Source: Brevundimonas diminuta (lineage in GTDB: Bacteria; Pseudomonadota; Alphaproteobacteria; Caulobacterales; Caulobacteraceae). From it: 64,000 nt of DNA. A program made the translations under genes and the position numbers. Under the pieces are notes generated by a model. That model was not told the DNA's origin and did not search any database. It worked only from the letters and a program-made list of their open reading frames with translations. This document shows, piece after piece, positions 51,675 to 60,303 of this stretch. The stretch covers positions 3,059,501-3,123,500 of the forward strand of contig NZ_CP073063.1 of the NCBI RefSeq assembly GCF_022654015.1, read 5' to 3'. Numbering within the stretch: the stretch's first letter is position 1; each line of letters starts with the position of its first letter.

Positions 51675-52189
51675 GCCGCCCCCCGGTGCATCGCTTCCAG
51701 CAAGGACCGCTTCCTGAGCTGCGCATGGGTGATCGCGACCGCCAGGGCGTCGGCCGCATCCGCCTTCACGTCCCCGGCCGTCGGCAGCAGCCGTTTGACC
51801 ATGAAGGCGATCTGGCTCTTGTCCGCATGGCCTGCGCCCACCACCGCCTTCTTGATCAGGTTCGGCGAATATTCCGCCACCGTCAGGCCCGCCTTGGCCG
51901 GCGCCAGCATCACGGCTGCCCGCGCATGACCCAGCTTCAGCGTCGAAGACGGGTTCACGTTGACGAACACCTCTTCCACCGCCGCCTCCTCGCAGCCGTG
52001 GTCGGCGCAGATCGTTCCCAGCGCCTCGAACAGATGCAGCAGCCGCTCGCTGAACGGCGCGGTCTCGGGCGGGGCCACCACCCCATGCGCCACCCACCTC
52101 AGCCGCGCGCCGTCAGACGCGATCACGCCCCAGCCGGTGCGTCGCAGGCCGGGGTCCAGGCCGATGATTCTGACAGGGTCGTTCGCCAT
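51671..52189 (-). CDS. ruvC: Holliday junction resolvase RuvC
   Basis: 172 residues, RNase-H-like nuclease. Catalytic residues: Asp12 ([14 protein letters not shown]), Glu in [19 protein letters not shown], and the Asp pair in [14 protein letters not shown]. It nicks the four-way junction symmetrically. Its ATG lies within a perfect SOS box. ruvA follows with a four-base overlap. Confidence 0.97.
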   Translation of the reverse strand: MANDPVRIIGLDPGLRRTGWGVIASDGARLRWVAHGVVAPPETAPFSERLLHLFEALGTICADHGCEEAAVEEVFVNVNPSSTLKLGHARAAVMLAPAKAGLTVAEYSPNLIKKAVVGAGHADKSQIAFMVKRLLPTAGDVKADAADALAVAITHAQLRKRSLLEAMHRGAA

Positions 52190-52195
52190 CCGTTC
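52181..52195 (-). promoter_or_regulatory. LexA (SOS) box over the ruvC start codon
   Basis: GTTC-GCCATCC-GTTC on the plus strand (GAAC-N7-GAAC in the gene's direction) exactly matches the alphaproteobacterial SOS box GTTC-N7-GTTC. It covers bases from six before to nine after the first base of ruvC, in a 46-base gap downstream of the MgtC gene. Confidence 0.72.
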
Positions 52196-52235
52196 CCCTC
52201 ATGCCGCAAAGAGGGTTATCGGGCAATGAACGGTT

Positions 52236-52931
52236 TCAGTCGTCGCGCGGGTCCAGGCTGTACGCGACCACGCCCGGTATGGCGCACAGCTGTTCCGCCA
52301 GCCGCTTCAGCTGACTTTCATCGGCGGCCTTCAATCGCCAGGTCCGTCGAATGGTATGTCCATCCAGCAGCTCGAATCGGTCGTGTCGCGCGTCCGCATC
52401 GATGGCTTTCAGCGCCGCCTCGATCGCCGGCTCCGGAGACACCTCGCGCCGCTCCCAGCACACGTCTGCGTCCACCACGGTGCGCGCCGGCAAGCGCCCG
52501 TTGATCAGCTTCAGCCCGATCAGGATCAGCGCCGTGACCACCGTCGCCGCCGCGCCCAGCGCATAGAGGCCCGCCCCGAACAGAATGCCGATCGCCGAGG
52601 TGATCCACAGCGACGCCGCCGTGGTCAGCCCGTGGATCGAAAACCCGGTGCGGAAGATCACTCCTGCGCACAGGAACCCGATTCCCGTTAGCACGCCGTG
52701 CGCCATCCGCGTCGGGTCTGTGACGATGTTCTCGTCGGGCAGAGCGCGGAACGCCCAATCCGCCTGCGACATGGCCGCCAGCATCAGCAGGGCCGACGCC
52801 AGGCTGACCAGAATGTGCGTTCTCAGGCCCGCCGCCCGACCCCGCCATTCGCGTTCGAAGCCGATGAGCCCGCCCGAGATCACCGCGCCGAGGATCGGCA
52901 GGACGGCGCCTTCCAGACTACCCAGATTCAT
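52236..52931 (-). CDS. MgtC/SapB family membrane protein
   Basis: 231 residues. The membrane part has about four or five segments with the family signature GAVISGGLIGFEREWRGRAAGLRTHILVSL and GFLCAGVIFRTGFSIHGLTTAASLW. The last 80 residues form a soluble ACT-like domain (RFELLDGHTIRRTWRLKAADESQLK). MgtC-type proteins help pathogens survive at low magnesium; in free-living bacteria the role is unclear. It lies between ruvC and the hemerythrin gene on the same strand. Confidence 0.9.
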   Translation of the reverse strand: MNLGSLEGAVLPILGAVISGGLIGFEREWRGRAAGLRTHILVSLASALLMLAAMSQADWAFRALPDENIVTDPTRMAHGVLTGIGFLCAGVIFRTGFSIHGLTTAASLWITSAIGILFGAGLYALGAAATVVTALILIGLKLINGRLPARTVVDADVCWERREVSPEPAIEAALKAIDADARHDRFELLDGHTIRRTWRLKAADESQLKRLAEQLCAIPGVVAYSLDPRDD

Positions 52932-53007
52932 CCGCGCTCAACGATGCGCCGAGCGCGGATGTTCCTTGGACGGACGATGCTGCGACATCGTGGTCGCAGC
53001 GGCCGCT

Positions 53008-53526
53008 TCAGCCGTGCTTTTCGATATAGGTCTCGGGGTCCTTGTTCACCGGCTTGACGCCGGTGATGTACTCGGCCTCGAAGGCGGCGAACTTCACCGC
53101 CAGCTCATGGCGCGTCTCGACGTCGGCGTTCATGCGGAAGTCAGTCAGCCCCTGCCGCTCTTCCTCGCCCATGTGTTTGGAGTTGACGACGTTCGCCTCG
53201 CCCACGGCGTCGAACCAGGCCTTGGTGCCGACCTTGTGCTTTTCGACCGCCTTGACCGCATCGCGCAGCTTGTTGTGGTCCTCGATGGCGTCTTCGGTCT
53301 CGCCCTCGACCGTGCCGTCCTCGGCGTCGTTGGCGCCCTCGCCCTGCTTCAGCAGCTCCGGATAGAAGAACCGCTCCTCGGCCTCGGCGTGCACATCCAG
53401 GAACGCCGACAACCGCGACCAGACGGCGCTCAGCGCATCGGTGTCCTTTGGGTCGATCTGTTCGATGATCGCAAACAGCCGACGCTGTTCGGCATGGTCG
53501 TCGAGGATCAGCTGGGTGATGTCCAT
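53008..53526 (-). CDS. Hemerythrin-domain protein
   Basis: 172 residues, four-helix bundle. The di-iron ligands appear in order: His11 (DDHAEQRRLF), His46 and Glu50 (DVHAEAEERFFYPE), His84 (EDHNKL), His118 and Glu122 (KHMGEEE). Such proteins bind oxygen or sense/repair nitrosative and redox damage. A C-terminal tail of about 45 residues (VNKDPETYIEKHG end) is more than the basic domain. It stands between mgtC and yebC with gaps of 76 and 84 bases. Confidence 0.9.
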   Translation of the reverse strand: MDITQLILDDHAEQRRLFAIIEQIDPKDTDALSAVWSRLSAFLDVHAEAEERFFYPELLKQGEGANDAEDGTVEGETEDAIEDHNKLRDAVKAVEKHKVGTKAWFDAVGEANVVNSKHMGEEERQGLTDFRMNADVETRHELAVKFAAFEAEYITGVKPVNKDPETYIEKHG

Positions 53527-53610
53527 AGGGGGCTCCAGGCGTAACGGTGAAGCCTCGTTACGCCCGGCGCACGACCCGGTTCCGTGCGAACGACTCGCGG
53601 TCGTTCGGGA

Positions 53611-54384
53611 TCAGCCCGCGTACTTGGCCGCGTCCTCGTCGGAGATGTCCTCGTTCGAATAGACCGCCGACACGTCGTCCTCGGCGTCCAGCGCGTCCAG
53701 CAGCTTGAACAGTGTGCCGACGGCCTCGCCGGTCACCGGCACTTCGGACTGCGGCTTCCACACAATGGCGGTGGACTTGGGATCGCCCAGCACCTTGGAC
53801 ATGGCCTCGGCAACGTCGTTCAGGTCCTCGAAGGCGGTCCAGATCGTGTGGCCCGGCGCGTCCTCATAGATGTCGGGCTTGACCAGGTCGCTCTCGACGT
53901 CCTGGGCGCCGGCCTCGATGGCGGCCTCCATCACGGCGTCTTCCGAACCGGCCTCGGCGGCATAGGTGATCTTGCCGACCTTGTCCCACATGAAGGCGAC
54001 CGAGTTCATCTCGCTCAGGGCACCGCCGTTCTTCTTGAAGGCCGCGCCGATGTTGGACGCCGCGCGGTTGCGGTTGTCGGTCAAGGCCTCGACGATGATG
54101 CCCACGCCGCCCGGGCCCCTGCCCTCGTAGCGGACCTCCTCCATCGTATCGACGTCGCCGCCCGAGGCCTTGTTGATCGCGCGCTGGATCACGTCCTTGG
54201 GCAGGCTTTCGGCCTTGGCGTTGTTCACCGCCAGGCGCAGGCGCGGGTTCGCCGCCGGATCCGGCAGGCCCGACTTGGCCGCCACGGTGATGTCGCGCGA
54301 CAGTTTGGAGAACAGCTTGGAGCGCTGCGCATCGGCGCGCCCCTTGCGGTGCATGATGTTCTTGAATTTCGAGTGGCCGGCCAT
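53611..54384 (-). CDS. yebC: YebC/PmpR family regulator
   Basis: 257 residues, the usual size. [22 protein letters not shown] is the family N-terminus, with [28 protein letters not shown] and [23 protein letters not shown]. The protein is a cytoplasmic translation factor of TACO1 type that helps ribosomes over proline-rich stretches, formerly called a transcription regulator. It is often adjacent to ruvCAB, as here with two genes inserted. Confidence 0.95.
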   Translation of the reverse strand: MAGHSKFKNIMHRKGRADAQRSKLFSKLSRDITVAAKSGLPDPAANPRLRLAVNNAKAESLPKDVIQRAINKASGGDVDTMEEVRYEGRGPGGVGIIVEALTDNRNRAASNIGAAFKKNGGALSEMNSVAFMWDKVGKITYAAEAGSEDAVMEAAIEAGAQDVESDLVKPDIYEDAPGHTIWTAFEDLNDVAEAMSKVLGDPKSTAIVWKPQSEVPVTGEAVGTLFKLLDALDAEDDVSAVYSNEDISDEDAAKYAG

Positions 54385-54522
54385 GGGATCGTCTTTTGAG
54401 CGTTCTGAACCTGAGCGGGCGGTCCTAAACGAAGAGCGTCATCCTGTCACGATAGGCAGCGGGGGTGGAACCTCGACCGTTTGGGCGTATTGATCCGGGC
54501 GAGACAGACGGAGCGTAAAGTC

Positions 54523-54723
54523 ATGACCGCCGACGACACCATCTATGAAGCCGAAGGCTATATGGACGAGGACCTGCACGAGGCCGACATCGTCGAATGG
54601 TACGAAGCCCGCCCGGTCACCGTGTCCACCGCCGTCGCCACCGGCGCCATCGTCACCGCCTTCACCCTGGGCGCCCTGACCGCCGTCGGCGCGCTGTTCC
54701 TGATCGGCCGTCTGGACGACTGA
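54523..54723 (+). CDS. Small membrane protein, function unknown
   Basis: 66 residues. An acidic N-terminal half (DDTIYEAEGYMDEDLHEADI) is followed by one membrane segment (STAVATGAIVTAFTLGALTAVGALFLIG). GGAG nine bases upstream of the ATG at 54523 supports the start; the longer frame from 54481 is rejected. It converges on the MarR gene with a gap of nine bases. Family not recognised. Confidence 0.7.
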   Translation: MTADDTIYEAEGYMDEDLHEADIVEWYEARPVTVSTAVATGAIVTAFTLGALTAVGALFLIGRLDD

Positions 54724-54732
54724 TCTATACGA

Positions 54733-55272
54733 TTAGGCGTCCGGCCGTTCGGGCGTCTGCGGGATACGGTCCGTCAGCAGTTTCAGGACCTTGGCGGTGA
54801 TGGCCAGTTCCTCGTCGGTCACGCCCGCCAGCAGTCGGGTGCGATCCTCGCGCGCCACACGATCGGAGGCGTTCAGCGCCTCTAGCCCCTTGGGTTCCAG
54901 CCGGATCAGGTTGGCGCGTCCGTCGCCGCAAAACGGATGACGTGACACCAGCCCCTCTTCGATCGACAGCTTGATGCGGCGTGACAGCGACGCCTCCGAT
55001 ATCCGCAGGATCGCCGCCAGCTCCGACTGCGTCAGCCCCTTGGGTTTGGACGCCAGAACATACAGGTGCGCGCGCTGCGCCGCCGTATAGCCTCGGCCGC
55101 GAAACAGCGCATTGGCCCGCGTGATCCACGCTCGCGCGACAAAGGCGATGCGCATGGATACGACCAGTTCCAGGCTTCCGCGCGGATCGTCCCCGGTCGT
55201 TGATGCATCTACCTCCGTAAGGCTCAGATAGAAGGCGTCATCGAGATCGGCGGGGTCGGAAGGCATTGGCAT
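54733..55272 (-). CDS. MarR-family transcriptional regulator
   Basis: 179 residues. The winged helix is LTQSELAAILRISEASLSRRIKLSIEEGLVSRHPFCGDGRANLIRLEPKG, with the wing arginine region typical of MarR. The first 35 residues are a low-similarity tail. It should repress genes and lose DNA binding with a small ligand. Several starts are possible (GTG 55275, ATG 55272, ATG 55266). It lies downstream of a thioesterase gene on the same strand, and possibly controls it or the divergent alcohol dehydrogenase. Confidence 0.9.
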   Translation of the reverse strand: MPMPSDPADLDDAFYLSLTEVDASTTGDDPRGSLELVVSMRIAFVARAWITRANALFRGRGYTAAQRAHLYVLASKPKGLTQSELAAILRISEASLSRRIKLSIEEGLVSRHPFCGDGRANLIRLEPKGLEALNASDRVAREDRTRLLAGVTDEELAITAKVLKLLTDRIPQTPERPDA

Positions 55273-55314
55273 CACGCAAACAGGCGCTGGATTTCAGGCG
55301 AAAGGCGAAAGTCC

Positions 55315-55749
55315 TCACCCCGCGCGAAGATTCTCCACCACGCTTCTCAGTCGCGCCGGCAGCGGCTTGGGGCGGCGCGTTTCGGCGTCGACATAGACAT
55401 GGACGAAATGGCCGATGGCGGCGGGAACGTCGACGCTGCGCTTGAAGACCGCAAACCCGTAGGTGACGCTGGAGGTGCCGATCGCATCGACCTTGATCCC
55501 CACCTCGATCACATCGGGAAACTTCAGCGACGAGGTGTAGCGACAGCCCGAATCCACCACCAGGCCGATCGATTCCGTCAGGGCATTGGCGATCAGCAGA
55601 TGGGCGTTCACCGCCGAGTCGACGAACTCGTAGAATTTGGCGTTGTTGATATGGCCGTACTGGTCGTTGTCGGCCCAGCGGGTGGAGACCATGTGAAAGG
55701 CCTTGTAGGTCGCCCGTTGCGCCAGCGCGCCCTCGTCTCTTTTCGGCAT
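55315..55749 (-). CDS. Acyl-CoA thioesterase (hotdog fold, 4HBT type)
   Basis: 144 residues. STRWADNDQYGHINNAKFYEFVDSAVNAHL is the catalytic helix region with the Asp of 4-hydroxybenzoyl-CoA-type thioesterases, and DSGCRYTSSLKFPDVIEVGIKV the hotdog sheet. The substrate is probably an acyl-CoA of unknown type. It is divergent from the alcohol dehydrogenase across 135 bases and 42 bases upstream of the MarR gene. Confidence 0.9.
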   Translation of the reverse strand: MPKRDEGALAQRATYKAFHMVSTRWADNDQYGHINNAKFYEFVDSAVNAHLLIANALTESIGLVVDSGCRYTSSLKFPDVIEVGIKVDAIGTSSVTYGFAVFKRSVDVPAAIGHFVHVYVDAETRRPKPLPARLRSVVENLRAG

Positions 55750-55884
55750 CGTCGTCTCCCTCGGCGACCTGAACCGTCGCTCTCGATCACGACGCTCTAG
55801 CTTGGACGACGTTAGGTCAAGCGCCTATCGGTACACGCCTGATCACGAACGCGCTGGCCGCAGCGCGCGCCAAAGGGAGTTCCG

Positions 55885-57015
55885 ATGACCCTGACGACCC
55901 GCGCCGCCGTCCTGTCTGACATGGGCGCCGCCCGCCCCTATGCCGACAGCCGCCCCCTGTCGGTCCAGACCGTCACTTTGGACCCGCCCTGCCCCGGCGA
56001 GGTCCTGGTCGCGATCAAGGCGGCGGGCCTGTGCCACTCGGACCTGTCGGTCATCAACGGCGACCGCCCCCGCCCCCTGCCCATGGCCCTGGGGCACGAG
56101 GCGGCGGGCGTGGTCGAGGCGCTGGGCGATGACGTCACCGATCTGGCCATCGGCGACCACGTCGTCATGGTCTTCATGCCGTCCTGCGGCCACTGCAACC
56201 CATGCGCCGGCGGCCGTCCCGCCCTGTGCGAGCCCGGCGCCGCCGCCAACGGCCGGGGCGAACTGTTGTCCGGCGCCCGCCGCATCTTCCGCGAGGGCGA
56301 GCCCGTCAACCACCACCTCGGCTGCTCCGCCTTCGCCGAGCGGGCCGTCGTCTCGCGCCGCTCCTTAGTCAAGATCGATGCCGACCTGTCGTTCGAGGAG
56401 GCGGCCCTGTTCGGTTGCGCCGTCCTGACCGGCGTCGGGGCCGTGGTGAACACCGCCCAGGTCCGCGCGGGCCAGAGCGTCGTCGTCATCGGCCTGGGCG
56501 GCGTGGGCCTGGCCAGCGTGCTCGGCGCCCTGGCCTCGGGCGCCAGTCCCGTCGTCGCCGTCGACCTGTCCGAGGACAAGCTGGCCTTGGCCCGCACCTT
56601 GGGGCCCGTCCACACGGTCAACGCCGCCGACCCCGATACGGTCGATCAGGTCCGCGCCCTCACCAACGGCGGCGCCGACGTCGCCTTCGAAATGGCCGGC
56701 TCGGTCCGGGCGCTGGAGGCGGCGTGGAAGATAACCAAACGCGGCGGAACCACCGTCACCGCCGGCCTGCCGCCGCCCGATGCGGCGCTGGCCGTCAATG
56801 TCGTCTCCCTGGTCGGCGAGGAGCGCACGCTGAAGGGCTCCTACATCGGAACCTGCGTCCCCAGCCGCGACATCCCCCGCTATGTCGCCCTGTATCGCCA
56901 GGGCCGCCTGCCGATCGATCGCCTGATGAGCGGCGTCATTCCCCTGGACGACATCAACACCGGCTTCGACCGCCTCCACGCCGGCGAGGTCGTGCGGCTG
57001 ATCGTCAGACCCTGA
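55885..57015 (+). CDS. Zinc-dependent alcohol dehydrogenase (class III-like)
   Basis: 376 residues. Catalytic zinc ligands: Cys50 (AAGLCHSDLS), His71/Glu72 (ALGHEAAG) and Cys178 (FGCAVLTGVGAVVNTA). Structural zinc ligands: Cys101, Cys104, Cys107 and Cys115 (CGHCNPCAGGRPALC). The NAD site is VVIGLGGVGLASVLGAL, followed by the Asp (VAVDLSEDK) that favours NAD over NADP. It resembles the AdhC/FrmA group but may act on other alcohols. A good ribosome site AAAGGGAG lies five bases before the ATG. A MarR-regulated pairing with the divergent thioesterase is possible. Confidence 0.93.
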   Translation: MTLTTRAAVLSDMGAARPYADSRPLSVQTVTLDPPCPGEVLVAIKAAGLCHSDLSVINGDRPRPLPMALGHEAAGVVEALGDDVTDLAIGDHVVMVFMPSCGHCNPCAGGRPALCEPGAAANGRGELLSGARRIFREGEPVNHHLGCSAFAERAVVSRRSLVKIDADLSFEEAALFGCAVLTGVGAVVNTAQVRAGQSVVVIGLGGVGLASVLGALASGASPVVAVDLSEDKLALARTLGPVHTVNAADPDTVDQVRALTNGGADVAFEMAGSVRALEAAWKITKRGGTTVTAGLPPPDAALAVNVVSLVGEERTLKGSYIGTCVPSRDIPRYVALYRQGRLPIDRLMSGVIPLDDINTGFDRLHAGEVVRLIVRP

Positions 57016-57094
57016 CGACACTGTAATCCCGCCGCCCGCTTTCGGCCGCAAATCCGCAGACCAATGTCCGCTCAAGCTTAAGCGGAGATCTCCC

Positions 57095-57700
57095 ATGCGC
57101 CCGTCTCGCCTGTCCTGCGCCGCCGCGATGTCGGCCCTCGCCCTCGCCTTCGCCGTTCCGGCATTGGCTCAAGAGACTCCGCCTCAGAACAACGCCGAGA
57201 TGGCCGCCATCTTCGCCGCCGATCAGGCCGTAAGGCAGAATCTGACGCCTGACTTTTTCAAAGACCGCGCCCGCGTCACAGCAATGCTCGCCGAAGACGC
57301 CGCGCGCCGGGTCCAGACCCGCGCCCTGCTCGACGCCGGCGCGCTCAGCACCGGCGAGGACTATCGCGCCGCTGCCTTTGTCTTCCAGCACGGCTCCACG
57401 CCCGAGGATTATCTGCTGGCCCATAGCCTGGCCGTCGCCGCCGTCGCCAAGGGCTCGCCCGAAGGCGCCTGGATCGCCGCCGCCACCCTGGACCGCTATC
57501 TGCAGATGACCGAAAAGGCCCAGATCTACGGCACCCAGACCCGCAAGACCCGCGACGCCCCGGCCACCCTCGATCCCTATGATCGCGCCTTGATCCCCGA
57601 CAGCCTGCGCGCCGTCTTCGGCGTCCCGCCCCAGTCGGAGCAGGACGCGCGCCTCGCGGCCGTCAACGCCGCGGCGGAGGCCGCGGCGGCCCAGCCCTGA
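57095..57700 (+). CDS. Exported protein resembling the DUF6624 family
   Basis: 201 residues. Signal peptide (LSCAAAMSALALAFAVPALAQ). The mature part has FAADQAVRQN, then YRAAAFVFQHGSTPEDYLLAHSLAVAAVAKG and WIAAATLDRYLQ, a helical pattern seen in DUF6624 proteins (family match recalled, not searched). Function is unknown. It ends four bases before the stop of the converging peptidase gene and follows the alcohol dehydrogenase after 79 bases. Confidence 0.75.
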   Translation: MRPSRLSCAAAMSALALAFAVPALAQETPPQNNAEMAAIFAADQAVRQNLTPDFFKDRARVTAMLAEDAARRVQTRALLDAGALSTGEDYRAAAFVFQHGSTPEDYLLAHSLAVAAVAKGSPEGAWIAAATLDRYLQMTEKAQIYGTQTRKTRDAPATLDPYDRALIPDSLRAVFGVPPQSEQDARLAAVNAAAEAAAAQP

Positions 57701-57704
57701 TCGC

Positions 57705-60203
57705 TCAGTTCGCCGCCGCCCTTGGCGGGGCGTTCTTCACATATTGGTCCAGCCAGCGGGTCATTTCCCACAGGGTGTGGCCCACGGATTCCCGCGCGCG
57801 GTATCCATGCGCCTCCAGCGGCAGGGTGACGTAACGCGCCGTCGCCCCCAGCCCCTTCAGCGCCGCATAGAACCGCTCGCTCTGGACCGGGAAGGTGCCC
57901 GAGTTGTCGTCCGCCTCACCGTGGATCAGCAGGATCGGCTCGTTCAGCTTGTTCGCATAGGTGAAGGGCGACATCTCGGTATAGACCTCGGTCGCCTCCC
58001 AATAGTTGCGCTGCTCGGACTGGAAGCCGAACGGCGTCAGGGTGCGGTTATAGGCGCCCGACCGCGCGATCCCGGTCCTGAACAGGTCGGTATGAACCAG
58101 CAGGTTCGCCGTCATGAAGGCGCCGTAGCTGTGACCGCCCACGGCGATCCGGTCGCGGTCGGCCACCCCCATCCGCACCACCGCGTCGACCGCGGCCTTC
58201 GCATCGGCGACCAACTGCTCGACATAGGTGTCGTTCGGCTCGGCCCCGTCCTTGCCGATGATGGGCATGGAGGGGTTGTCGAAGATCGCATAGCCCTGCG
58301 TCAGCAGGAACAGATGGCTGGACCCGCCCGGCCGCACGAAGCGGTTCTGCACATCGACCGTCTGGCCCGCCACCGCCGCATCGGTGAACTCGGCCGGATA
58401 GGCCCACATCAGCATCGGCAGCGGCCCGTCGCGGTCCTTGTCGTAGCCGGCCGGCAGATACAGCGTCCCCGACAGCTTGACGCCGTCGGCCCGCTCATAG
58501 GTCACCAGTTGCCGCGTCGCCTCGGCCAGCTGCGGCGCCGGATCGGGGAAGTTGGTCAGCCGCGTCGTCTGGCCCGTCGTCAGGTCGCGGATCTGCAGGT
58601 TGGGCGGATCCAGCCGCGTCTCGCGCTGGGTCACCACCCGCTTGCCGTCCGCGTCCAGGAAACCGACCACCGCCTCGTAATCCGTATTGGCCGAGGTCCA
58701 CAGCCGTTCGCTGCGTCCCGTGGCCGGGTCCATCGCGGCCAGGAAGGGGAACTCGCCCTGCGGCGTCGCGCCCGCGCCCGACATCAGGATGCGCCCCTGC
58801 GGATCGAAGCGAATCACCGAGCGCCCTTGGGCATTCGGCTGGGTCACCGGCTGGCCCGGATTGTCGTAGCGCGCCTGATAGTTCCGCTCCAGCAGCACCC
58901 GGCCCTCGCCCGGATTGGAAGGATCGACGACGAACCGCGTCTCGTGCCGGGTGTTGAACCAGCGGCTGTTGACGATGGCCAGGTCGTCCTTGCCCCAGAC
59001 GATGCCGCCATACCGTTCCTTCAGGTCGATCAGCTTGACGGGCTCGGCCGTGAAGGGCGCGGCCTGCATGAAGACCCGGTCCCGGAACTCGGCCTCGCGG
59101 CGGATGTCGCCGCCGTCCAGCGCCTCGACCCAGGTCAGGGTCGCCGGCGCATCGGACCGCCAGCCCACCGAACGCGGCCCCGGCGCCACGGCGTCGAAGG
59201 CGGTCGGCACATCGTCCCTCAGCGGCAGGTCGGCGACTGTGCGCACCACGCGACCGTTCAGATCCGTCACCACGATCTCGGTCGGGAACAGGTCGTCCGG
59301 CACCGCATAGGAGTAGGGCCGCTTGGCGATCTCATGCAGGATGTATTGGCCGTCCGGCGACACCGACGCGTCCAGATAGACCGCCGGCGCCCCGATCGTC
59401 CGTGCACGGCCGTTCAGCGGAACCAGCGTCAGCTGGCTGGTGAAATAATGGTCGAACAGGGCCTCGTCGCCGGGGTTCGACAACAGGTCCTGATAGGTTC
59501 GCACCGGCGCGACCCGCCCGGCCGTCTCCTCGATGTTCGGCCCCGTGGGCGCCGCCGTCACGTCCGGCGCCGGACCGCGTCCCGCCGGCACCGCCTCGAC
59601 CAGCAGGCCCGAACTGTCGGGCAGCCATTCATACCCCGTCCCGCCCGTCATATTGACCACCGGATCGGTCAGCTTCTTCGCCCGCGCCGAGGCCACGTCC
59701 ACCACCCACAGCTCCAGCCCCGTCGGCCGGTCCAGCACGAAGGCCAGCGACTTGGCGTCCGGCGAGAACCGCGGCGCCGTGAACCGCGCGCCGTCGGGCA
59801 GGGCCACGACGCGAGGTTGCCCGCCGTCCACCGCCTGCAGGCTCAGCCCCGTCAGCCACGCCACCCGGCTTTCGGCCGCACCGTTGTTCCTGGGATTGAT
59901 CCGCGTCCCCGCCAGCCGCAGCATCGGCTCGGCCAGCGCCTTGATGCTGGGCAGGTTCGACCGATCCATCAGCACCAGCGTCCGCCGATCCGGGCTTAGC
60001 ATCGACGACGGCGTCGGCTTGGCGTCCAGGATGTCCGCGATCGGCGCCGGCGGCTGCTGATAGACCATCGGTCCCGCAGCCGGCGCCGCATTCTGGGCCC
60101 CCGCGTTCTGGGCCCCCGCGTTCTGGGCCAACGCCCCACCCGCCACGCCGCTCAGCAGCACCGCCGCCAGAACCAGCCCAAACCCACGTCCACGCATCAT
60201 CAT
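57705..60203 (-). CDS. Exported S9-family prolyl oligopeptidase-like peptidase
   Basis: 832 residues from the first of three consecutive ATGs (60203, 60200, 60197). A signal peptide (GFGLVLAAVLLSGVAGGALAQ) is followed by a three-copy AQNAG repeat. The middle is a beta-propeller (FSPDAKSLAFVLDRPTGLELW, VSPDGQYILHEI). The hydrolase domain has the nucleophile Ser692 in VGGHSYGAF, the acid in LLIHGEADDNSG and the His in LEAHGYRARES. It probably cleaves oligopeptides in the periplasm and is close to the glutamyl endopeptidase-like S9 group. Confidence 0.92.
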   Translation of the reverse strand: MMMRGRGFGLVLAAVLLSGVAGGALAQNAGAQNAGAQNAAPAAGPMVYQQPPAPIADILDAKPTPSSMLSPDRRTLVLMDRSNLPSIKALAEPMLRLAGTRINPRNNGAAESRVAWLTGLSLQAVDGGQPRVVALPDGARFTAPRFSPDAKSLAFVLDRPTGLELWVVDVASARAKKLTDPVVNMTGGTGYEWLPDSSGLLVEAVPAGRGPAPDVTAAPTGPNIEETAGRVAPVRTYQDLLSNPGDEALFDHYFTSQLTLVPLNGRARTIGAPAVYLDASVSPDGQYILHEIAKRPYSYAVPDDLFPTEIVVTDLNGRVVRTVADLPLRDDVPTAFDAVAPGPRSVGWRSDAPATLTWVEALDGGDIRREAEFRDRVFMQAAPFTAEPVKLIDLKERYGGIVWGKDDLAIVNSRWFNTRHETRFVVDPSNPGEGRVLLERNYQARYDNPGQPVTQPNAQGRSVIRFDPQGRILMSGAGATPQGEFPFLAAMDPATGRSERLWTSANTDYEAVVGFLDADGKRVVTQRETRLDPPNLQIRDLTTGQTTRLTNFPDPAPQLAEATRQLVTYERADGVKLSGTLYLPAGYDKDRDGPLPMLMWAYPAEFTDAAVAGQTVDVQNRFVRPGGSSHLFLLTQGYAIFDNPSMPIIGKDGAEPNDTYVEQLVADAKAAVDAVVRMGVADRDRIAVGGHSYGAFMTANLLVHTDLFRTGIARSGAYNRTLTPFGFQSEQRNYWEATEVYTEMSPFTYANKLNEPILLIHGEADDNSGTFPVQSERFYAALKGLGATARYVTLPLEAHGYRARESVGHTLWEMTRWLDQYVKNAPPRAAAN
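60091..60135. repeat. Three 15-bp tandem units at the S9 peptidase N-terminus
   Basis: TTCTGGGCCCCCGCG at 60091-60105 and 60106-60120, with a variant TTCTGGGCCAACGCC at 60121-60135, encodes the repeated AQNAG just after the signal peptide. Copy number probably varies between strains. Confidence 0.85.
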
Positions 60204-60303
60204 CGTCTGAAGTCCCCACAAATCCCGAACCCCAGACCTACCCCCGCCCACACGCCGACGCCAACCCGTTTTGGGTCAGGCGGTCATTAGGTCGCTGGCG
60301 GCA

